Assembly (NCBI GenBank): GCA_943736015.1
Contig: OX031071.1
Coordinates: 12,868,119-12,932,118 of the forward strand
Source of the DNA: Tridacna crocea
Taxonomy: Eukaryota > Mollusca > Bivalvia > Cardiida > Cardiidae
Length of the DNA: 64,000 nt
Direction: 5' to 3'
Below are positions 42,006 through 50,599 of the stretch, piece by piece. Both the position numbers and the translations under genes were made by a program. The notes below the pieces were generated by a model. The model made no database searches, was not told the origin of the DNA, and saw only the letters and a list, made by a program, of their open reading frames with translations. Numbering within the stretch: position 1 is the first letter of the stretch; every line of letters starts with the position of its first letter.

Positions 42006-42104
42006 AAAAACGGCAGTTGTGGAGGACAAACAGTTTGTACAACTCCAGTCATTGTGGCATAGACATCGACCATACTGCGAGAAAAAGTCATCAACTGCCG
42101 TAAT
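42006..42104 (-). CDS. candidate exon C, IL-17 receptor-like
   Basis: A strong acceptor (CCCTATTTCCATTTCAG) precedes position 42104. In phase 0, as exon B demands, it reads ITAVDDFFSQYGRCLCHNDW, then SCTNCLSSTTAVF. Joined to exon B this gives GHYKIS-ITAVDD, a natural end of an IL-17R fibronectin D2 domain. The end is open: either a weak donor at 42005 (GTGATC), or read-through to a TGA at 41994-41996 after VID. An ATTAAA lies about 70 bases beyond that stop. With the stop used, the protein would end without a membrane segment. Confidence 0.5.
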
Positions 42105-43079
42105 CTGAAATGGAAATAGGGCATGCGCTGTACAAAGGGAGCCTCGTGCATCTGAAAAAAGTATCGACTGAGGTCAGCCTGCGCAATCTGCGCAGAACAA
42201 CCTGGGTCGGTACTTGTTGCTTTTGATTTTTCTGCGTGTCCAAGGAACATTCTACCTGAAGATTTAATCAATTGTGAGACAAAGTTTTTATGAACCATAG
42301 AAATGTGATGACTTGCTGCGTGCTGTGCATCACGCCCCTCCCCCCTTTCCTCTTTACCAAAGCTCGGCTCAAATAAGTTTCCTTTTTCAACCCCCAACAT
42401 ATATCGACCGAGGAAATTACTCCAATATTACTACTTATAAAAAATATACGGTCCCTATTGGACGCCAGTAGAGTGTGAAATAAGGATCTTTGCAGTTTCG
42501 ACTTAAACATAAATAAGCTAAAGTTTGCGACTTTAAATGAGGGTTGAGTGTAGGATCATCTTTCTATCTCACATTAAGGACCTGTTAACAGAAGGAAATT
42601 TACAACGAATACACATGCTAAACTGGTTTGAAACAGCGTGAGAGTTAATTCAATGGAGGTAACTGTTTCCCCTCATATTGCTACACGTATATTCAAAATT
42701 ATAGCCTTGTCAAGTTGTCTTCTTGCTTCCTTCCTTCTTTCCTCAAACCTGCATTTTCACTTTTATCGAACATTTCCACTGGGTTGTTGACTAGTGAATC
42801 ACACATAATACTTTCGAAAATGACAGGTGATTTCAGCTTCATAAACACTTTGTTGTGATACAACCCTGATGCTCATAAGTGCGACTCACTGACCTTTTGC
42901 GGATGAAATAGATCAATATTAGACTGCACAGAGCATGCACTCTGATCTTGGATCTACACTGTCCGATATGGAGATATATTTTCTCCAAAAAGTAATTTTG
43001 AAGAGAAGAAATCGTGTTTGTAACATCGCCCTGAAAGGTTGATTTAGCTCATTTAGCTGGATAAGAGTTAATTTGTTTC
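42105..43079. other. putative intron with repeat fragments
   Basis: 42150-42240 holds a core fragment of the double-hairpin type (GCCTGCGCAATCTGCGCAG). 42905-42965 holds the GTGCAGTCTGATC palindrome type. No gene is seen. Confidence 0.45.
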
Positions 43080-43307
43080 TTAACCCTTTACTCCATAGAT
43101 ACTCATTTCTACGCATTGCTTGTAGGAGCCTTTTGAAAACATTGTGGCAAAAGGTGAAATTGCTCGTGACCAGCATTTCACCTTTTGTCACAATGTTTTC
43201 TATGCTATCAAAAAGTGTCATATACACATAAGAAACTGCTTCATCCTTTCCGTTATTTAGGGTCAATTACAGATACCATAAAAATGCCTTATGGGGTAAA
43301 GGGTTAA
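43080..43307. mobile_element. TTAA hairpin MITE, full copy (CTCCATAG subtype)
   Basis: TTAACCCTTTACTCCATAGA at the left and GGGGTAAAGGGTTAA at the right, 228 bases. The centre is TGTGGCAAAAGGTGAAATTG / GCATTTCACCTTTTGTCACA. Both arms carry the same changes relative to other copies (CAAAAGGTGAAAT), so the hairpin has been kept self-complementary. Confidence 0.8.
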
Positions 43308-43397
43308 CTATTGGCTAGAAGGTTTCTTTTAACTTATTTTGAAAGTAAAGAGTTAAAGTTAGTACATGTATTTGCATATGTCTTTTTTCTTTTACTT

Positions 43398-43472
43398 ACA
43401 GATATTTTGTAATGACCTGTAGCATGTCTATTCTTTTTTTTTTTACTTACAGATATTTTGTAATGACCTGGA
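43398..43472 (-). repeat. short tandem duplication covering the exon B splice donor
   Basis: The minus-strand segment AGGTCATTACAAAATATCTG plus TAAGTAAA occurs twice, about 51 bases apart (43446-43472 and 43397-43422). Each carries the same exon end and GTAAGT donor. The downstream copy could act as an alternative donor. Confidence 0.75.
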
Positions 43473-43695
43473 GCAACATCAAGAAATTCGTGATAAAACT
43501 CCGTTGTTATGGTTACTCGCACGTGAATGTAATCTTCTACCGGAATTAGAGCGATTTCGAATCGATGGAACCCGTACTGTTGCGGAGGTCTGCTAAAAAT
43601 TATCTGCAAGGACCGGGAACCATTTGACTTTATGACGTCATAGGAGATATGAGCAAACCAATTTGCAGGCTGAGACAGTTTATCGTCAGGGTCCC
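43451..43695 (-). CDS. candidate exon B, IL-17 receptor-like D2 fibronectin domain
   Basis: 245 bases with a strong acceptor (CTGCCTGTTTTGTTTCAG before 43695) and a consensus donor GTAAGT after 43451. Two leading bases, then 81 open codons: DPDDKLSQPANWFAHISYDV, GSRSLQIIFSRPPQQYGFHR, FEIALIPVEDYIHVRVTITT and EFYHEFLDVAPGHYKIS. The pattern (PD.L...W..., a PP..YGF..F segment, a TTE segment, then V.PG.Y.I) follows the second extracellular fibronectin domain of IL-17 receptors such as IL17RD. Such receptors bind IL-17-type cytokines and signal through a cytoplasmic SEFIR domain, which I did not find here. The family is inferred from remembered sequence, not from a search. Confidence 0.6.
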
Positions 43696-43699
43696 CTGA

Positions 43700-44405
43700 A
43701 ACAAAACAGGCAGATAAACATGTAGATCAAAGGCGGTATGGCATCAAGGCAGTTAATATTTTAAAAACACTTCCAGATCTGAATCCTTCCATCTATTGGC
43801 TGCTAAACGCGACTCACTGACCTTTTGCCGACAGTGTACATCAAGATAAGACCACAAGGAACGACAGATCTACACTGTCTGATAGAAAGATAATCTCTCC
43901 TCAATAATACCATAAACAGAGCCAAACACGTGTTGTTTCTATATGCTAGAACTTTTCACCTTAGTTATTTAGCTATATAACGGTTAATCCTTCTCATACT
44001 TATTTTTTGTCATTTGCTAACAACATCGATCAAGATCAGACTGTGAAAGTGATGGTAACAGTGTACCTTAAGAAAGAAAACCCATTTTCTTTTCTAATAT
44101 GGTTAGAATACTCTACCGGTACTCTCCCCTTTCTTACCTTTTTTTTTTTACTTATTTTTCAAACAAGAAGTCCAACATTTGATACCAATAATATTTGTCG
44201 TCTGCATTTGAATCAACTAAAACTTAAACTTACTGTAATAACCTCTGTTAGTTACTAATTGCGTCCGAGTTGATGATTGGTTGACACTGTAAACAGGAAG
44301 TGATGTCACGACAAACCAATAACTCATCATTCCGTGAAGCGGGAAAAACTCTGTTGCAATCTTTTCCTATCAAAAGGGAAAATCTAAGTATCATTATCTC
44401 TCCCT
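43700..44405. other. putative intron, nothing recognised but one palindromic unit
   Basis: GTGCAGTCTGATC-type fragments lie at 43835-43890 and 44020-44050. No coding segment is supported. Confidence 0.4.
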
Positions 44406-44430
44406 CTCTTTCTAATATCTCTCTTACTAA

Positions 44431-44478
<48 letters not shown>

Positions 44479-44511
44479 TACTCTCTCTCTCTCTAATCTC
44501 TCTCTTACTAA

Positions 44512-44555
<44 letters not shown>

Positions 44556-44632
44556 AATCTCTCTCTTGCTACCTGTCTGTCTATCTGTTTGTCTGTCTGT
44601 CTCTCTGTCTGTCTCTCCCTCTCTCCCTTTCT
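44406..44632 (+). repeat. CTGT/CT microsatellite
   Basis: Three alternating blocks of CTGTCTGTCTGTCTGT and CTCTCTCTCTCT separated by 'TAATCTCTCTCTT'. The open frames across it are by-products of the repeat. Confidence 0.85.
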
Positions 44633-44855
44633 TTAGAATAGCCAAAATCCTACAATTTACTGATCAGTAAACATCGACATTTTTGCAAAAGCTGTTTGGC
44701 AGCTTCCTTCTTTTCATATGAGTCAAGGGCCGTAGACTCAAGAATTCATCGGTAAATATCGTGTAACATCGACGTTTCCGTAAAGGCTATTCGGCCAATC
44801 TCGGCAACTTCCGTCTTTTAATATAAGTTAGGGACCGTAGACGTTAACTGACAAG

Positions 44856-45089
44856 TTAACTCATTACCAAACGACGATATTTTAGGTTTGTCCAAATGGA
44901 AAGTATTTGCAGACAACTAAATAAAAGTGACTGAAAATTTGTAACTTGTATTTGTATTTGTATTGGTAGAAAACATGGGGGAAAAGGAGAAAATGCTTGT
45001 TACCAGCATTTTCTCCTTTTCCCACAATGTTTTCTAAAGGCTCTTTTCTCAGGGTCGTCAAAAGTAGGGACTGTGTGGTAATGGGTGAA
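44856..45089. mobile_element. TTAA hairpin MITE, full copy
   Basis: TTAACTCATTACCAAACGAC at the left and GTGTGGTAATGGGTGAA at the right. The central hairpin at 44970-45036 is near perfect: GGGAAAAGGAGAAAATGCTT, then GTTACCAGCATTTTCTCC, then TTTTCCCACAATGTTTTC. Confidence 0.75.
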
Positions 45090-45334
45090 AGTGGTTCTAC
45101 AATACCTGGCGAGCTTCTCCACCGTGGGGGTTCAACACATAAACAAAACAAGCCACGTCAGACTTCCAGGTAACATTTAGTTCGTAACCTCTCACGTTTT
45201 CCTGACCTGACAATGAATTAGATCAAATGAACCACGCTCTAGGAAAAGCAGTTTTGATGCATCTCCATGACACACTGTTGCAAATTATCGCATAATCATG
45301 AATCCTAACAATTGGTTTCGTATGACAAACGACG

Positions 45335-45702
45335 TAAGGTAGTGAACCCGTAATAGGCCTAGTGCAGCATGGCATAAAATTTCTTAAAAATTGATAAAGA
45401 CAGATTAGCACTGATATACTATTTTGCACATCTTTAACTGACCAGAAATTCCTTTGATGTCTTTTTTGAAATTATTTGTTGATATTTTTGTTAGTTTCCA
45501 GAAAAGGGAGGTAATTATCATATCCACTTGTAATGAAAATATAGAGGTTTTAGATTTATAAATGATAATTCTAGGAAAGACAAAAAGGAAAAAGTGGCCC
45601 AGTGAAAGTAGTTCAATAATACTCATTCATATATAATCTAAGAAAATTTTCTAGAATACTGTTAGAGTGGAAATAGCTGTTTTCTGTTACGGGTCCACTA
45701 CA
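45335..45702. mobile_element. MITE, TIR GTAGTGGACCCGTAA (copy 3, best)
   Basis: Left GGTAGTGAACCCGTAATAG, right TTACGGGTCCACTAC; the 15-base ends match except one position. The interior agrees with 9961-10278 and 28889-29250. About 368 bases, non-coding. Confidence 0.75.
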
Positions 45703-45821
45703 TTAATCATGAGGTAAAATGGTCCTTCCAGCGATAAGAAAAATAAAAGTAGCAAAACATTTCGATCCATGTCGTTAAGCCTCGTCTTGCCGAATAAAGT
45801 TTGCTGATAATTACTAAATTT

Positions 45822-46082
45822 GGCCTGCAATATGCCAAAAGCGGCATTGGACATTTGCGTAATGAGTCGCGTAGGATCAGCCTGCGCAGTCCGCGCAGGC
45901 TAATCCTAGACGACACTTTACGACTACATTAGATATAGTACTGCAATAGACTAACGCAAAACAGAAAGTTGCTTAAAAACGGAAAGTGTCGATTCGGATT
46001 GGCCTGCACGGGCTGAGCAGACTGATCCGAGACGACAGTTTACGCAAGTATAGGAATGCTCCTTTTCGTGTCTTTGCAGGCT
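45822..46082. mobile_element. double-hairpin MITE (GCCTGCGCAG type), diverged copy
   Basis: Outer ends are GGCCTGCAATATGCC and GTGTCTTTGCAGGC. The first hairpin holds GCCTGCGCAGTCCGCGCAGG unchanged. The second is more decayed (GGCCTGCACGGGCTGAGCAG). Confidence 0.75.
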
Positions 46083-46237
46083 ATTTAATAAATATTTTGC
46101 TAAATATACGGGCTTTAGGCCAGGTCTATATGACCCAAACTACCAATAAAGCAGCAGAGGTTGTAGAGCAAGATCATGTTTTATGAAGAGAGAGCTTAAT
46201 ACATCTGCGAAAAGAAGAAGTTGTTTTAAACAAGCAG

Positions 46238-46318
46238 CATCTTCGCAAGCGAAAGGTGACGATCCACTACGCTACTCTAATATCCACGTAGTGATCGTAA
46301 CCTTGGCTCGCGAAGATG
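46238..46318. mobile_element. 81-bp mini-copy of the MULE-like MITE
   Basis: CATCTTCGCAAGCGAAAGGT ... GTGATCGTAACCTTGGCTCG, closing CGAAGATG: only the two ends remain. A further right-end fragment with the same flank (AACGACGACTCGAGA) is at 47838-47880. Confidence 0.7.
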
Positions 46319-46589
46319 AAAAAGCGACGACTCGAGAAAGACGAAAGGCCGTTACAAATGAAAAATACCTATCTGTGGTGGGTAAAATTCTACATTCACA
46401 CCAGGAAAAAAATAATAAGGTGAATTGCCAGAAGCTGGTCTTTCAAAATAAGTCATTGAAAAGTTCATTGGCGGACCGACTTCTGCATCAAGGATGGTCT
46501 GGTAGATCTCGGGAAATCGTCCATGTTTTCCATCTTCGGAGCAATCTACAAAGTAAAGTAAAATTTCCCCTTCTTTGCAAAGAACACAT

Positions 46590-47080
46590 TGGTTGTTTTA
46601 GAAAGAAGAGGAAGAAGAAAGAGAATGAAAATAAGAAGAAGAAGAAAAAATAGAAAAGAAGAAGAAGTAGAAGAAGAAGGGAAAAAAAGAAGAAAAAGAT
46701 ATATATAAAAAAAAAAGGAAAAAATGAAGAAGAAAAAAAAGAAGAGAAAAAAAAAGTAAATAAAATGATACGAAGAAACAACTGCTGCTGTTAATGATGA
46801 TGATTCTGTTGCTGCTGAAAAAGATGATGATGACGATGTTGATGATGATGATGATCGCGATGATCCTGATACTGATGCTGCTGATGATAATGGTGATGCT
46901 GATGATGATGGTGATGATATAATGATGATGAATGAGCACGAAGAAAAAGAACAAGACGGGGATAGAAATAATAAAAAAGGGATAAATAACAAGAAGTCAA
47001 GAAGAAGAGAGAAAGACAGAAGAAGAAGAAAAGAAGAAGAAAAGATGAAGAAAAAGAATAAGAAGGAAATTTTGGTACAA
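46590..47080 (+). repeat. purine-rich tract with GAAGAA and GATGAT repeats
   Basis: GAAGAAGAAGAAA runs at 46605-46780 and 46935-47075 flank a GATGATGATGATG block (46795-46925). Almost all plus-strand bases are purines in the outer parts. The long open frames on both strands are low-complexity by-products. Confidence 0.8.
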
Positions 47081-47890
47081 GAGGGTGCAATACTATGCCA
47101 AAGAAAGCAGACTTTCTTACCTTGCTGTCCCCGAGCAAAATATAACTGCCACACGTCGTTCGTCTACAAAAATAGAATGGAACAAAAACTTTGACAATGT
47201 CCAAGGTCATAAAAGAGTCGGATCAGACGATATCTGTTTTAATGCAATTTGCAATTTACGACAATGTTGATCGAGACCAAGGCCCGTAATCACCAACCAT
47301 TCTTGAGAATATTCTTAGTCTTATTCTCCATTTTTTTCTAAATTTGTAAATAACACAAGTTCTGATTTGCTTAACCGGAGTCAGATTGGACAGAACGCAT
47401 CTTTCCATACTTTCAAAGTTTTGTTTACCTGCGCAGGTGTGGTAACACAATATTCTCCAAAAAGTTAATGGCTGTTTTCATACAATACCAATGATCAGTG
47501 ATAAGAAGAGGAAGATGAGGAAAAAGAATAACAAGAAAAAGAAGAAAATGTACAAGAGAAGTAAAAGCAGCAGGAGAAACTAGAGCTGTCACTGAATATG
47601 ACTTATTGCCCCCGCCGGCACTTTGACAGAAAGAAGTGTCAAGTTCAAGGGGGATAATTCCTCAAACAGGAAGAGTTGACGCTGCAAAATTGTTTCTTGC
47701 AAATCTTCAATATGTGATCAATATATGTGCAAAGTTTCAATACACTTGAATGAAAACTGTAGGGGGGAGTATGCGACACAAAATTACTAGTATTTTGTAC
47801 ACAGGCGGATACACAGACGGACACAGAGACACACGAGTGATCGTAACCTTGGCTCGCAAAGATGAAAAAACGACGACTCGAGATGCCCCG
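47081..47890. other. putative intron with repeat fragments
   Basis: 47283-47390 is a half-copy of the fold-back element at 48418 (CCCGTAATCACCAACCATTC). A second purine patch lies at 47503-47580. The MULE-MITE right end lies at 47838-47866. No gene. Confidence 0.5.
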
Positions 47891-47894
47891 TTGG

Positions 47895-48145
47895 TCTTAA
47901 ACTACCAACCATTTTCATTGTTCAGAAAGCTGAATGGGATTTGGTTTCTTGATCTATCAGCCATCTTCAATGTTCAGAAAACTGAAAGGGACTTTGATTC
48001 ATGATTTACTAACCATCTTCAATTTTAAGAAAGCTGAAAGGGACTTTGGTTCTTGATTTTCCACCCATCTTCAATGTTCAGAAAGCTGAAAGGGACTTTG
48101 TTTCTTGATCTACCAACCACCTTCCATGCTTAGAAAGCTGATTCC
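47895..48145 (+). repeat. 52-bp minisatellite, short array
   Basis: About five units of TTCAGAAAGCTGAAAGGGAC plus TTTGTTTCTTGATCTACCAA plus CCATCTTCAATG, the same unit and orientation as the long array at 50600-53100. Confidence 0.85.
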
Positions 48146-48417
48146 AGTATACCCTCAAAAACATTCATTTTGCAGGGGTATAAATAGAAAACGACGGAGA
48201 GAAAGACGAAGAATGACGAACAAATGGACAGGTACACTGACTGACAGAGAGACATACAGAGAGAGATACAGAGAGAAAGATAGAGATACAGAGACAGACG
48301 TTTGTAATACATAATTAAGCTAGCTCCCACAAAACAAAAACAATCGATCGATTGAATGTAGGGCGTTAAACGCCGTTTTAAACATTATTTCAGTTAGTGC
48401 ACCTATCCTTACTTTCC

Positions 48418-48617
48418 AGGGTCCGTATTCACCAACCGTTCTTAAGAACATTCTTAGGCTTATTCTTCAGAAATTTGACAGTGTGAAAGTAACATAGCTT
48501 CTGATTGGCTAAACCAATTGGTTTAGCCAATCAGAAGCTCTGTTACTTTCATAGTCAGAAAATCTTGAAGATTAAGACCAAGAACGTTCTAAAGAAAGTT
48601 GGGTGAATACGGGCCCT
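48418..48617. mobile_element. 200-bp fold-back element (AGGGYCCGTATTCACC ends)
   Basis: Ends AGGGTCCGTATTCACCAACC and TTGGGTGAATACGGGCCCT. The centre CTGATTGGCTAAACCAATTG runs into GTTTAGCCAATCAG. The whole element is one long imperfect hairpin. Half-copies lie at 18243-18355 and 47283-47390. Confidence 0.8.
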
Positions 48618-48710
48618 AGAGGTTTTTTTTTTTTACCAGGACTGAGTACAATACTCTTTTCAAGCCATTTGCTGCTTTCTCACATAACCACAAAACAAAG
48701 AAAATGATAC

Positions 48711-48790
48711 CTGTATTGTACTGAATTCTGCGCCTGCTTTCAATATCCAGGCCCCAGTTATAAACACACACGCCAGCAACATCTCCAGAC
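48711..48790 (-). CDS. candidate exon A, upstream of IL-17R-like exon B
   Basis: Excellent acceptor (CTGTTTTTTACCTTCTGCCATTAG, given as CTGTTTTTTACC then TTCTGCCATTAG) before 48790, and donor ACAG/GTATCA at 48711. It reads one base, then SGDVAGVCVYNWGLDIESRR and RIQYNT, then one base. That last base plus the two leading bases of exon B makes a Gly codon, so A and B can be spliced in frame (NT-G-DPDDK). I do not recognise this piece alone; position and phase link it to the receptor. Confidence 0.5.
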
Positions 48791-49888
48791 CTAATGGCAG
48801 AAGGTAAAAAACAGCACAGACATATAAACAATGTTCAAAGAATTACCTGAGTTTTAAATGTGCTACAGAAAAGCGTATAGTTCGAAGCGTTCCTTAACAC
48901 ATCCAGAGCTTTACAAGGGTTTGTGGAGGATAAAGACCTCGATTAGTCTGCACTCAACGTGCAATCTGGTTTATGGCGGTATAACGTCTGATTGTTTGGC
49001 CAACCGGATACGATTTGGTGGGTGGACTTAAAGAAATATGAGCCAAGTTTCTAATACGCTTCAAGGGGTATGATTATAATTATGGTACAAAAAATGACAT
49101 CTTACCTCAAGCTATCTAATTAAACTAAAGCATCACAAGTCAAAATAAAAATGTATACCAAAAACAGCTTTGTGTTCGTGCACGAGTGTGTCTGTGTGTT
49201 TGTTTTCAAACACGAGTATTACGCTACGGAAACCACAAATTCGAATGTTTCTGTAACCCTTAAGATATCCGTTTGTTGTGATAGATTTGTGTAGTGGGCG
49301 CGCTTTCTGTATTCTGTCTTGTTGGTTGGAGTTATTGTACATCCTTTACTACATTAAGGAGAGTTGAAGTTGCCTACCTGGCCGAGTATATCAAGACTAG
49401 GCTGCACACAAATGTAATCTATTCCTGGACCTACCTCGTACGATATTCCGTCATATATCACGGCCAAAGAGGCAATTAATCAAACCAATATTATGTGCTA
49501 GATGGATTTTATTTATTCCACTCAAAAAGTCAAAGGTTATACGAGTTGAATACTTCCGGTATTCTAAAGTACCTGATTCAGTTATGTCCGGTTTTATCTC
49601 ATCAGCCCTTTTTTTATTCCTAATGCATCGTAAACTATCTGATATTATATATTAGTTTTTTTTTCTACTTAGTTGTGATTAACAATGGCATTTTTTAGAT
49701 TGTGTTTAATTATATTTGGCTTTAAAAGAACGTGTTGACCGCTTTTCAGTCGGGAACTCCGTCTACTTTTATAAGATAAAAATGACGACATAAAAATCTT
49801 ATGAGGCCATCAAACGTCATTAAGAACATATCACTGAATTTTGTCTTTTTTCATAAGTGGTCCTATGCCAATGATCTCCCAATAGGAC
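48791..49888. other. putative intron or flank, nothing recognised
   Basis: Open minus-strand pieces occur (for example SLAVIYDGISYEVGPGIDY at about 49470-49415), but without an AG acceptor or a phase that fits exon A. Not called. Confidence 0.4.
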
Positions 49889-50586
49889 CTTCGTTTTTAG
49901 CTCTACTGGCTTTCAGCCAGCAGAGCTTATGTCATGGCGTGGTTTCCGTCGTCCGTCCGTCCGTCCGTCCGTCCGTCCGTCCGTTAGTCTTTTTCTTGTT
50001 TACACGATAAAGTCTGCATTTGTTGCCCGATTTTCGTGAAACTTGCACAGTTTGTGTATCTTATCAATAGCTTTAACCCTATTGATTTTGAGAAAAATCC
50101 AACTAAAAGTATGGGAAAAGTAGCCATTTCAAGTTGAAAATTTCAAATTCTTATTTACGCGATAAAGTCTGCATTTGTCGCCCAATTTTCGTGAAACTTG
50201 CACAGTTTGTTTATCTCATCAATAGCTTCAACCCTATTGGTTTTGAGAAAAATCCAACAAACAGTATTGGAAAAGTGGCCATTTCAGGTTAAAAATATCA
50301 AATTCTTGTTTACAGGATAAAATGTGCATTTGTAATTAGATTTTTGTGAAACTTGAACAGTTTGTTTATCTCACCAATAGCTTCAACCCTTTCTATTTTG
50401 AAATAAATCCAACAAACAGTATGGGAAAAGAAACTATTTCAAGTTGAAAATTACCAATTCTTGTTTTCGTGACAAAGTATGCATTTCTTGTTTGTCTTTT
50501 TGCGTAATGAATTCCTATGTATGCTTTATTTAAAAGCAAACTCTCTGCCAGTGGAGCATATTCAGGCCCTTCAGGGCCTTCTAGTT
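49889..50586 (+). repeat. AGCT-class repeat (GGCTTTCAGCC type), full copy
   Basis: It begins TTTTAGCTCTACTGGCTTTC (hairpin GGCTTTCAGCC), a GTCCGTCC run (49949-49985), then three units of about 155-180 bases with 'CACGATAAAGTCTGCATTTG' and 'AACTTGCACAGTTTGT'. It ends CAGTGGAGCATATTCAGGCC and TTCAGGGCCTTCTAG. Relative of 21240-21893. Confidence 0.75.
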
Positions 50587-50599
50587 TAATGTACTCGAC

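Noticed and set aside
42002-42400. 132-codon minus-strand frame as a gene
   Set aside because: Out of frame with the better-supported exon C and crosses a hairpin-repeat fragment.
44300-44636. Ser/Leu/Cys-rich frames
   Set aside because: Translation of CTGT/CT microsatellite.
46183-47210. Several long open frames rich in Lys/Glu or Phe/Ser/His
   Set aside because: Low-complexity translation of the purine tract on either strand.
49415-49475. SLAVIYDGISYEVGPGIDYI-like minus-strand piece as an upstream receptor exon
   Set aside because: No AG acceptor at its start, and neither possible donor gives the phase required by exon A.
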